A DNA stretch of 12,701 bases from Ornithomonoglobus_A sp045537455 (GTDB taxonomy: Bacteria > Bacillota > Clostridia > UBA1381): contig JAZSPM010000157.1 of assembly GCA_045537455.1 (NCBI GenBank), forward strand, positions 1-12,701, read 5' to 3'. The notes under the pieces are model-generated. The model was not told the origin of the DNA. It did not search any database and saw only the letters and a program-made list of their open reading frames with translations. Below are positions 7,232-12,701 of this stretch, piece by piece; the stretch's first letter is position 1; each line of letters starts with the position of its first letter. Position numbers and translations under genes: made by a program.

Positions 7232-8407
7232 TTACTTTCTGTATTTTTTTACGAATTTCTCTATTCTCTTCAATGCCTCCTGAATATTCTCGATGGAATA
7301 TGCATATGAGCATCTTATAAAGCCTTCGCCACATTCACCGAATGCAGTACCCGGAACAACAGCGACCTTTTCTTCTGCTAAAAGTTTTTCGCAGAATTCC
7401 TGACTTGTCATACCTGTTGATTTAATGCATGGAAATACGTAAAATGCACCTAACGGTTCAAAGCACGAAAGTCCCATGTTCCTGAAGCCATCTACAATAA
7501 CACGACGTCTGCCGTCATATTCATGACGCATATTTTCGACCTCGTCATCACAGCTTGTAAGTGCCTCAATAGCGGCATACTGTGCTGTAGTAGGTGATGA
7601 CATGATGCCGAACTGATGAACCTTTGTCATAAGCTTTATAAGTCTTTCAGGACCTAAAGCATAGCCAAGTCTCCAGCCGGTCATTGCAAAAGCTTTTGAA
7701 AATCCGTTAACAACAACGGTTCTTTCTCTCATGCCCTCGATTGCGGAGAACGGTACGTGCTTTTCATCACCGTATCTTAGCTCTGCATAGATTTCATCTG
7801 ACAGAACAAGAATGTCTGTACCTCTTAAAACCTCGGCAATAGCTTCAAAATCTGCCTTTGACATAACTCCGCCCGTAGGGTTACTCGGAAACGGAAGAAT
7901 TAAAAGCTTTGTTTTGTCGGTGATTTTTTCTTTAAGCTGCTCGGGAAGAAGCCTGAAGCTGTCCTCCTCCTTTGTTTCGATTACAACCGGAACACCGCCT
8001 GCCATTGCAGTTAACGGCTTGTAGCATACGAAGCTCGGTTCAACAATAAGTACCTCGTCGCCGGGGTTCACTACGCATCTTATCATTGCGTCGATTGCTT
8101 CTGAACCGCCGACGGTTACAAGAACCTCTGTTTTTGGGTCGTATTCTATGTTATATTTTCTTTTTGTATATCCGCATATAGCTGTACGAAGCTCTATCAG
8201 ACCTGCATTTGCAGTATAGTATGTCTGACCTTTTTCAAGCGAATATATTCCGGCTTCTCTGATTGCCCATGGGGTAATGAAGTCGGGTTCTCCGACACCG
8301 AGTGAAATAGCGTCCTCCATTTCAGCGGCAATGTCGAAGAATTTTCGTATTCCTGACGGTGGCAGACTGTCTACCACCTTGTTTACCAGTTTATCGTAAT
8401 TTATCAT
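7232..8407 (-). CDS. PLP-dependent class I/II aminotransferase, AlaT-like
   Basis: This 391-residue fold-type I aminotransferase has the usual family length. Landmarks are LGVGEPDF (36-43), SNPTGG with Asn176, SDEIYAEL with Asp204 and Tyr207, NGFSKAFAMTGWRLGY with the PLP-binding Lys238 and Arg246, and FIRCSYA with Arg365, which binds the substrate carboxylate. It transfers amino groups between an amino acid and a 2-oxoacid in the cytoplasm. The opening (PPSGIRKFFDIAAEM) and its pairing with an Lrp/AsnC gene recall the B. subtilis YugH/YugG pair (AlaT, an alanine aminotransferase, and its activator AlaR). Alanine is therefore the best guess, with aspartate or aromatic substrates possible. Its ATG overlaps the regulator's stop codon (ATGA, 8404-8407), so translation is coupled. 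The ABC exporter follows in the same operon, which may mean the exporter also responds to amino acid status. Confidence 0.93.
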   Translation of the reverse strand: MINYDKLVNKVVDSLPPSGIRKFFDIAAEMEDAISLGVGEPDFITPWAIREAGIYSLEKGQTYYTANAGLIELRTAICGYTKRKYNIEYDPKTEVLVTVGGSEAIDAMIRCVVNPGDEVLIVEPSFVCYKPLTAMAGGVPVVIETKEEDSFRLLPEQLKEKITDKTKLLILPFPSNPTGGVMSKADFEAIAEVLRGTDILVLSDEIYAELRYGDEKHVPFSAIEGMRERTVVVNGFSKAFAMTGWRLGYALGPERLIKLMTKVHQFGIMSSPTTAQYAAIEALTSCDDEVENMRHEYDGRRRVIVDGFRNMGLSCFEPLGAFYVFPCIKSTGMTSQEFCEKLLAEEKVAVVPGTAFGECGEGFIRCSYAYSIENIQEALKRIEKFVKKYRK

Positions 8408-8886
8408 AATGTTATAACCTGCCTTGTGTCTTTTTCATCGTTGTTGAAGATAATTCCTTCTTCCTTGTATTTTTTAAGGATAAAGTGAGTTGCAGTCGAA
8501 AGTATTGAATTCATTGGTGCAAGCTCCTGTGCAACAAATAATGCAACCTCTTTCATGGTTTTGCCCTCAACAATAACTCCGAGGTCATAAGCACCGCTCA
8601 TAAGATAGAGTGACTTAACCTGCGGATATTTATAAATTCTTTCGGCGATGCGGTCAAAGCCTTCGCCCTTCTGAGGTGTGACTCTGAGCTCAATTATAGC
8701 GTCAACAACCTCAATATCGGTTTTGTCCCAGTTAATTAGTGTTTTATATCCTACAATAACATTGTCTTTTTCAAGCTGTTTTATCTTACTGTTTACACAT
8801 TCTTCTGTAATACCCAATACCCGGGCAATTTTGGCTCGCGCGACAGTATTCTTTTCCTTGTCTAAAAATTTTAAGATATCGTTCAT
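8404..8886 (-). CDS. Lrp/AsnC-family transcriptional regulator, AlaR-like
   Basis: This 160-residue protein has the standard Lrp/AsnC architecture. An N-terminal winged helix-turn-helix (about 3-50) includes NTVARAKIARVLGI and VNSKIKQLEKDNVIVGY. A C-terminal RAM/AsnC ligand-binding domain (about 60-140) carries the GAYDL motif at 98-102, near the amino-acid-binding pocket. The usual role is an octameric DNA-binding regulator whose activity changes on binding an amino acid. Being the first gene before the aminotransferase, with a 4-nt stop/start overlap, it most likely controls this operon and itself. The start is supported by AAAGGAAGG about 8 nt upstream. The 17-residue tail after the RAM domain (NNDEKDTRQVITL) is family-variable. 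Confidence 0.93.
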   Translation of the reverse strand: MNDILKFLDKEKNTVARAKIARVLGITEECVNSKIKQLEKDNVIVGYKTLINWDKTDIEVVDAIIELRVTPQKGEGFDRIAERIYKYPQVKSLYLMSGAYDLGVIVEGKTMKEVALFVAQELAPMNSILSTATHFILKKYKEEGIIFNNDEKDTRQVITL

Positions 8887-8936
8887 TGCGACCCTTCCTT
8901 TCTGATTACAAATTGGGTAGTATACTCTATCTTATT

Positions 8937-8965
8937 ATTATATATTAAAATTGAAAAAATTTCTA
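8937..8965 (-). promoter_or_regulatory. Probable sigma-A promoter of the Lrp-aminotransferase-ABC operon
   Basis: On the minus strand a perfect -10 TATAAT (8942-8937) lies 17 nt from a weak -35, TAGAAA (8965-8960, 4 of 6 matches). The transcript would start near 8930, about 45 nt before the regulator's ATG. An 8-bp palindrome, AGTATACT (8919-8926), just downstream is a possible autoregulatory operator. The weak -35 fits a promoter that needs an activator. Confidence 0.55.
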
Positions 8966-9123
8966 TAGTTTTTGCAAAAAAAAATACACAAAAATTATGG
9001 GTTTTTTTGTTGGAATTTTTTATGATGTGGTTTTTGGTGCAGAAATTTGTTAATTCATACCAATAAAGGCGGTGTTGAATTGTTAACAGAAAATAAACAT
9101 TTTTACAATTACATAAAAAGTAC
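8966..9123. other. AT-rich divergent intergenic region
   Basis: This is the central part of the roughly 300-nt region between the divergent regulator and membrane-protein genes. It contains homopolymer A and T runs (8976-8984, 9002-9008) and a TGTTAACA palindrome at 9081-9088 that could bind a regulator. I see no ORF or RNA gene in it. Confidence 0.5.
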
Positions 9124-9152
9124 TTGAAATTAATTTAAGTTTTTGGTATAAT
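9124..9152 (+). promoter_or_regulatory. Sigma-A promoter with extended -10 for the membrane protein-peptidase operon
   Basis: The -35 TTGAAA (9124-9129) and -10 TATAAT (9147-9152) are separated by exactly 17 nt. The -10 is extended by TGG (9144-9146). The expected start is near 9159, about 31 nt before the ATG at 9190. Confidence 0.87.
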
Positions 9153-9189
9153 TAAAATGTATAATTATTTTTGTTTGGGAGATTAATAT

Positions 9190-10071
9190 ATGATTTACTT
9201 TAGAAAATTTGTTGATATGTTTATATTGAGTGTAATTCCTTCTATTGCGTCATTTTTGGTAATGTGGCGGTTCATGGGGTATAATGTATGGCTTATAGGT
9301 TGTATTATTTCAGTTTTGATTTTCTTTGTCGGGAATATACTTCTGATGAGAAGATTTACACGTGATATAAAAAGCAAAGCAAGATATTACAGAGTATGGC
9401 TTTTGAGTTTTGTGGTTTATGCAGGTCTTGGTATGTTATTTCTTATTCAGGACTGGATGTATCCTTTCACATGGATGTTCTTCCATACGAGGATTCTTTC
9501 AATTCTGACCATACCGACAGGAAATGAAATTCCTGTATGGGTTTCGTTTGTGATATCAATGATTGTTTATCTGATAATGATTCTTACAGCATATCCCCAT
9601 TTTTATAACAGCTTTCATAGAGAAATGGAACAACATAAAATTCAGAGGCAACAGGAAAAAGAATATCAGAATGAAATGAGAGAAATGGCAGAAAAAAGAA
9701 ATGACAGAAGAACGCATTTTGTCGACATAGATGATGATGTACCTATGCCGGCGCAAACTGAAAAAAAGAAGTCTGAGGATGAGAACCTATATTCAAGAAG
9801 ACAATATAATCGCATGAGAAAACATGGTCAGCTTGAAATGAGAACAGGCGGACGTATACGCAGAAGTAGAAAAGATGAAGGCAGAGTTATAAGTATGATT
9901 ATGTCATTTGTTTATAATATTGGTTCGTACGCTTTCTATCAAGCTGTATATGATAAGCAGGAAATGGGTATAGATACCAGACCTCTTGTAAGGAATTATA
10001 TAAGACGTAAGCTGCATCTTGGTATGAGTACAAGACCTATGGGACCAAGATTTCGTATGAGAAAAAAATAA
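9190..10071 (+). CDS. Four-TM membrane protein with long charged basic C-terminal tail, unknown function
   Basis: This 293-residue protein matches no family I recognise. Four hydrophobic segments are visible at about 8-27, 32-53, 68-87 and 114-136. They are followed by a Glu/Gln/Arg-rich, probably coiled-coil stretch (142-172), an acidic patch (VDIDDDV, about 178-184), and a strongly basic C-terminus with many Arg residues (203-228 and 268-293, ending RFRMRKK). The tail is most likely cytoplasmic and could bind nucleic acid, ribosomes or acidic lipid; this is inference from charge only. GGGAG (9177-9181) lies 8 nt before the ATG. The next gene, a small S24/S26-type peptidase, follows after about 20 nt and is probably co-transcribed. 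Confidence 0.82.
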   Translation: MIYFRKFVDMFILSVIPSIASFLVMWRFMGYNVWLIGCIISVLIFFVGNILLMRRFTRDIKSKARYYRVWLLSFVVYAGLGMLFLIQDWMYPFTWMFFHTRILSILTIPTGNEIPVWVSFVISMIVYLIMILTAYPHFYNSFHREMEQHKIQRQQEKEYQNEMREMAEKRNDRRTHFVDIDDDVPMPAQTEKKKSEDENLYSRRQYNRMRKHGQLEMRTGGRIRRSRKDEGRVISMIMSFVYNIGSYAFYQAVYDKQEMGIDTRPLVRNYIRRKLHLGMSTRPMGPRFRMRKK

Positions 10072-10092
10072 ACCTGAAAGGCTTTGCTGAAA

Positions 10093-10542
10093 ATGGAAGA
10101 GACGCTTGTTGAAAAGTATATAAAAGAAAACGGAGAGTTTATAGCAACTCCTGTCGGGACGAGTATGTGGCCTATGCTCAGGCACAGAAGAGATACAGTT
10201 TATCTTGTAAAATATACCGGCGGACTGAAAAAATACGATTTGCCGGTCTATAAAAGAGCTGACGGAACGCAGGTAATGCACAGATGCCTTGATGTACGTC
10301 CTGATGGCTACGCAATGTGCGGAGACCATCAGTGTCAGCTTGAGTGCGGAATAAAGGACGAGCAGATAATTGCTGTTGCAAAGGGCTTTTACCGTGATGA
10401 AAAATATATATCAAACGATAATTTCTGGTATAAATGCTATTATAAATTCTGGTGCATGAATTTACGGTTAAGAGGATATATTCTTACTGTTATGCATAGA
10501 TTTGTTTCTTTTGAAAAGATAAGAAATTTTGATGTTAAGTAA
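10093..10542 (+). CDS. S24/S26-family serine peptidase-like protein (SipW/archaeal-type catalytic layout)
   Basis: This protein of about 149 residues carries the S26 signal-peptidase box GTSMWPML with the nucleophile Ser24, then RRDTVYLVK, then VMHRCLDV with His63, then MCGDHQ with Asp78. A Ser-His-Asp layout, with His where bacterial LepB has Lys, is the arrangement of SipW-, ER- and archaeal-type signal peptidases. No N-terminal TM anchor is present; a hydrophobic/aromatic amphipathic stretch near the C-terminus (about 110-140) may attach it to the membrane. An alternative TTG start at 10084 would sit only 2 nt from the GAAAGG ribosome binding site (10076-10081), so the ATG at 10093, 11 nt away, is preferred. 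The position 21 nt after the four-TM gene suggests the two act together, but the substrate is unknown. The transcript ends at the terminator just after the stop. Confidence 0.85.
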   Translation: MEETLVEKYIKENGEFIATPVGTSMWPMLRHRRDTVYLVKYTGGLKKYDLPVYKRADGTQVMHRCLDVRPDGYAMCGDHQCQLECGIKDEQIIAVAKGFYRDEKYISNDNFWYKCYYKFWCMNLRLRGYILTVMHRFVSFEKIRNFDVK

Positions 10543-10545
10543 ACA

Positions 10546-10584
10546 AAAAAGAGTTTGAATTTGTTAGGATTTCAAACTCTTTTT
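10546..10584. terminator. Bidirectional intrinsic terminator between the peptidase gene and prfA
   Basis: A perfect 14-bp stem pairs AAAAAGAGTTTGAA (10546-10559) with TTCAAACTCTTTTT (10571-10584) around an 11-nt loop. The A-run and T-run flanks let it stop transcripts arriving from either convergent gene. Confidence 0.92.
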
Positions 10585-10588
10585 AATT

Positions 10589-11659
10589 TCATTCTGATTG
10601 CTGTGAAAGCTTAGCCGCCTGATCGGCAGTGATTAATGCATCAATTACTTCGTCCATGCTTCCGTCAAGAATCTGCTCTAATTTATACAGTGTCAGATTT
10701 ATTCTGTGGTCTGTAACACGTCCCTGAGGGAAATTATATGTTCTGATTCTTTCGCTTCGGTCACCTGAACCTACCTGCGATTTTCTTTCGTCTGCAATTT
10801 CTTTGTTTCGCTGTTCTTCCATTACGTCATATATTCTTGAACGCAGGATTTTCATCGCTTTATCCTTGTTCTTATGCTGTGATTTTTCATCCTGACATGA
10901 AACAACTATTCCTGTTGGAATATGTGTTATACGAACAGCTGAGTCGGTTGTGTTTACGCACTGACCGCCGGGGCCTCCTGCACGGAATACATCTATACGC
11001 AAATCATTCTGATTTATTTCAACTTCAACCTCTTCAACCTCAGGCAAAACTGCCACTGTAACGGCTGATGTGTGAATACGTCCGCCTGATTCGGTTTCGG
11101 GTACACGCTGAACTCTGTGAACGCCACTCTCGAATTTTAAACGGCTGTATGCTCCCTGACCTTCAATTGAGAAGCACACCTCCTTATAGCCGCCTATATC
11201 GGTCGGGCTGGAATTCAAAATATCAAGCTTCCAGCGTTTTGTTTCGGCATACATTGAATACATTCTCATTAAGTCTGCAGCAAACAGTGCTGCTTCGTCA
11301 CCGCCTGTACCGCCTCTGATTTCCACAATTACGTTCTTTTCGTCGTTAGGATCTTTTGGCAATAACAATATTTTTAATTCCTCGGCTGTTTTTTCAAGAG
11401 TTTCCTCTGCTTCTGACAGCTCAAGCTTTATCATTTCCTCAAATTCTTTTTCCTGACCGGCTTCAAGCATTTCCTTGTCGTCCGCTATTGTCTGCTTTGC
11501 TGTTTTATATTCCTTGTATTTGTTAACTATAGGAGTCAAGTCGGAATGCTCCTTGCAGTATTTACGCCATGAATCCTGATCCGCTATGATTTCAGGGTCA
11601 CTTATCTTTTCTGATACAAGTGCAAAACGCTCTTCAAGTGCATCTAATTTATCAAACAT
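10589..11659 (-). CDS. prfA: Peptide chain release factor 1 (RF1)
   Basis: This 356-residue protein has the full length of bacterial RF1. It reads UAA and UAG in the ribosomal A site and triggers peptidyl-tRNA hydrolysis. The stop-codon-recognition tripeptide P-x-T is seen as Pro187-Glu-Thr189 in RVPETESGGRIHTSA, which separates it from RF2 (SPF). The catalytic GGQ loop is at Gly231-Gly232-Gln233 within FRAGGPGGQCVNTTDSAV. Domain 1 is the helical N-terminus (1-110), and the EIRGGTGGDEA segment (113-123) is typical of RF1/RF2. The start is supported by GAGAGGA upstream of the ATG. The gene has its own promoter, and its usual partner prmC is not next to it here. It ends at the shared bidirectional terminator. 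Confidence 0.98.
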   Translation of the reverse strand: MFDKLDALEERFALVSEKISDPEIIADQDSWRKYCKEHSDLTPIVNKYKEYKTAKQTIADDKEMLEAGQEKEFEEMIKLELSEAEETLEKTAEELKILLLPKDPNDEKNVIVEIRGGTGGDEAALFAADLMRMYSMYAETKRWKLDILNSSPTDIGGYKEVCFSIEGQGAYSRLKFESGVHRVQRVPETESGGRIHTSAVTVAVLPEVEEVEVEINQNDLRIDVFRAGGPGGQCVNTTDSAVRITHIPTGIVVSCQDEKSQHKNKDKAMKILRSRIYDVMEEQRNKEIADERKSQVGSGDRSERIRTYNFPQGRVTDHRINLTLYKLEQILDGSMDEVIDALITADQAAKLSQQSE

Positions 11660-11695
11660 AATTTATTCCTCTCTGAATTTATAATCACGGATATT

Positions 11696-11724
11696 ATTTT
11701 ACATCATTTTTGATGTTATGTCAA
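11696..11724 (-). promoter_or_regulatory. Sigma-A promoter of prfA with an embedded palindrome
   Basis: On the minus strand a perfect -35 TTGACA (11724-11719) is followed after exactly 17 nt by the -10 TAAAAT (11701-11696). The spacer holds the inverted repeat ACATCA-TTTT-TGATGT (11701-11716), which could be an operator or just spacer composition. The start would be near 11690, about 30 nt before the prfA ATG. Confidence 0.85.
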
Positions 11725-11836
11725 GCCTATAACTCGATTTTCTGTGAAACCGACTTTTTGTTGAAATCTCGCAGAGAAATTGAATTGTAGGGATATTTTT
11801 ATATGTATAATTGGTTGTGTTGCAAAGTTTCACACA
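11725..11836. other. Intergenic DNA between the prfA promoter and the repeat array
   Basis: No ORF, RNA gene or clear promoter is seen. An 8-bp inverted pair, TGTGAAAC (11743-11750) and GTTTCACA (11827-11834), brackets most of it. The right copy touches the first array unit. It may mark an element boundary or be chance. Confidence 0.4.
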
Positions 11837-12079
11837 TTATAAACAATATTAGCGGTTTTATAAAAACTGTCAAAAGTTTTATAAAATCTCTTTTGTTTTT
11901 TATAAAACCAATGCCGACATTTTATAAAAGTTACTTCATTATTTTATAATTTCAGTATAAAGGTTTTATAATTCATTCTGCAATCTTTTATAATTTCAGT
12001 TCCGGAGTTATATAATCTCTGTTCAATCCTTTTATAAATAGTTGCCGATGTTTTATAACAGATGTCTATTCTTTTATAA
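11837..12079. repeat. Phased array of about 12 TTTTATAA-core repeats, period 21-22 bp
   Basis: TTATAA cores begin at 11837, 11858, 11879, 11900, 11922, 11944, 11966, 11988, 12010 (variant ATATAA), 12032, 12053 and 12074. Successive steps are all 21 or 22 bp, about two helical turns. Most cores extend to TTTTATAA. The 15 or so bases between cores are diverged but related: several units carry a C(A/T)GT a few bases after the core (units 2, 6, 8, 9, 12), and units 6 and 8 share TTTTATAATTTCAGT. It looks like an old tandem repeat kept conserved at the core, as in an iteron or protein-binding array. It ends 20 bp before the -35 of the transposase gene. Whether it belongs to the insertion element or was there before cannot be told from this window. 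Confidence 0.9.
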
Positions 12080-12099
12080 AAACTGTTAGAAATGCCTGT

Positions 12100-12128
12100 T
12101 TGACAATATTTGTATACTTTTATATAAT
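12100..12128 (+). promoter_or_regulatory. Consensus sigma-A promoter of the transposase gene
   Basis: A perfect -35 TTGACA (12100-12105) and a perfect -10 TATAAT (12123-12128) are separated by 17 nt. The expected start is near 12135. The -10 lies inside an inverted repeat with arms ATACTT (12114-12119) and AAGTAT (12131-12136), a possible repressor site. This is the strongest promoter in the window by match to consensus. Confidence 0.9.
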
Positions 12129-12157
12129 ATAAGTATCGAAAAAGGGGGTGTATAGGT

Positions 12158-12701
12158 ATGCACTTGAGCAAATTAATGGAAAAATATCCCAAGATAGATA
12201 AAAGGTTAAAAGAATTAAAAAAAGAATTAAAATCCTTGTCAAAAGAAGACTTGGCGTGGGTGTTAAAGGAATTTTTACCACCCGAGAAAAAGGAAAAACC
12301 AACCCGACCACTAACAGATTATGAAATCTTTATAAATAAGTATGGCTTAAAACCTGCCTGTCCTTACTGTAAAAGCCGATTATATCAGCCACACGGATTG
12401 GACGATTATGGAAAACCCCGATATAAGTGCGGAGAGTGCGGGAAAACTTATACCATAATGACAGACACATTTGCCGAAAAATCCACATTCCCCTTACCTG
12501 TGCAGATTGCAGTAATTAACTATACTTTAATGGGGTTATCCTTATCCGCTTGTCAGCGTGATTTAGAGGTTGACTACGGGTGGCATACCTCAGAAGGCAC
12601 AATCTTGCTATACAGACATAAGTTCTTAAAAGCCCTTTTAGAACACTATGGAATGCCGAAATTGTCGGGAGTAGTTCAAATTGACGAGACCTATTTCAGG
12701 G
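12158..12701 (+). CDS. IS1595-like transposase, N-terminal part (3' truncated by window)
   Basis: The frame is open from the ATG at 12158 to the window end, giving 181 residues. The start is supported by AAAGGGGGTG (12141-12150), about 9 nt upstream. The order of parts is a charged helical N-terminus (about 1-50), a four-Cys zinc ribbon (Cys68-x2-Cys71 and Cys91-x2-Cys94), a helical region (about 112-165, with LSLSACQRDLEVDYGWHTS), then VQIDETYF with Asp176, which fits the first catalytic acidic residue of an IS1595/ISXO2-type DDE transposase. Such enzymes cut and rejoin element ends. The remaining catalytic residues and the right end lie beyond the window. No left terminal inverted repeat could be assigned without the right end. 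Confidence 0.87.
   Translation, partial: MHLSKLMEKYPKIDKRLKELKKELKSLSKEDLAWVLKEFLPPEKKEKPTRPLTDYEIFINKYGLKPACPYCKSRLYQPHGLDDYGKPRYKCGECGKTYTIMTDTFAEKSTFPLPVQIAVINYTLMGLSLSACQRDLEVDYGWHTSEGTILLYRHKFLKALLEHYGMPKLSGVVQIDETYFR
12158..12701 (+). mobile_element. Insertion sequence (IS1595-like), left part only
   Basis: This is inferred from the transposase gene. The true left boundary lies somewhere upstream of 12158, possibly including the promoter and perhaps the repeat array at 11837-12079. The coordinates given cover only the part that can be supported. Confidence 0.6.

Noticed and set aside
10084..10092. TTG start for the peptidase gene
   Set aside because: It would lie only 2 nt from the ribosome binding site; the ATG at 10093 has workable spacing.
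9904..10329. Minus-strand ORF of 141 codons
   Set aside because: It is antisense to the membrane-protein and peptidase genes, both of which have good start signals; it has no recognisable domain.
11837..12079. CRISPR array reading of the phased repeats
   Set aside because: The conserved unit is only about 8 bp with about 14 variable bases and 21-22 bp period. CRISPR repeats are much longer, and no cas gene is in the window.
11944..12192. Minus-strand ORF of 82 codons across the repeat array
   Set aside because: It is produced by the repeated TTATAA words, has no family likeness, and crosses the transposase promoter and start.
12120..12311. Minus-strand ORF opposite the transposase start
   Set aside because: It lies antisense to a recognisable transposase and its hydrophobic sequence is a shadow of the Lys/Glu-rich N-terminus.

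Overview
The window looks like a chromosomal segment of a low-GC Gram-positive anaerobe of class Clostridia, probably Ruminococcus-like (Oscillospiraceae). This is inferred from the AT-rich composition, strong AGGAGG-type ribosome binding sites, consensus sigma-A promoters, and protein similarities (an AlaR/AlaT-like regulator-aminotransferase pair, a TM287/288-type ABC exporter, RF1). Nothing in the window fixes the genus.

Layout. (1) 1-337, plus strand: the C-terminal end of a flavodoxin-fold NADPH-dependent FMN reductase, closed by a bidirectional terminator. (2) 367-8886, minus strand: a long co-directional run. In order of transcription it encodes an Lrp/AsnC regulator, a class I/II aminotransferase (ATGA overlap), two half-transporters forming a heterodimeric ABC exporter (13 nt and 1 nt gaps), a 262-nt non-coding gap with an unusual 98-nt hairpin and a structured-looking leader, a 714-residue protein resembling GTPase-associated protein 1 (GAP1-N2 type), and a secreted-then-anchored single-pass membrane protein. 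(3) 8887-9189: divergent promoter region. (4) 9190-10542, plus strand: a four-TM membrane protein with a long charged tail, and a small S24/S26-type serine peptidase. (5) 10546-10584: bidirectional terminator, then prfA (RF1) on the minus strand with its own near-consensus promoter. (6) 11725-12157: non-coding DNA containing about 12 copies of a TTTTATAA core phased every 21-22 bp, ending about 20 bp before a consensus promoter. (7) 12158-12701, plus strand: the N-terminal part of an IS1595-like transposase (zinc ribbon plus first catalytic Asp), cut by the window edge.

How the genes may work together. The Lrp-family protein probably senses an amino acid and controls the aminotransferase, with the ABC exporter in the same operon. 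The exporter shows the asymmetric ATP-site substitutions expected of a heterodimer. The GAP1-like protein and the membrane protein downstream form a second unit, separated from the exporter by the hairpin/leader. GAP1-type proteins are associated with GTPase-centred conflict or signalling systems, but no GTPase is visible here.

The least explained structures are the phased TTTTATAA array, the 98-nt hairpin whose arm contains a strong Shine-Dalgarno sequence, and the leader with mutually exclusive pairings and a possible slippery heptanucleotide.
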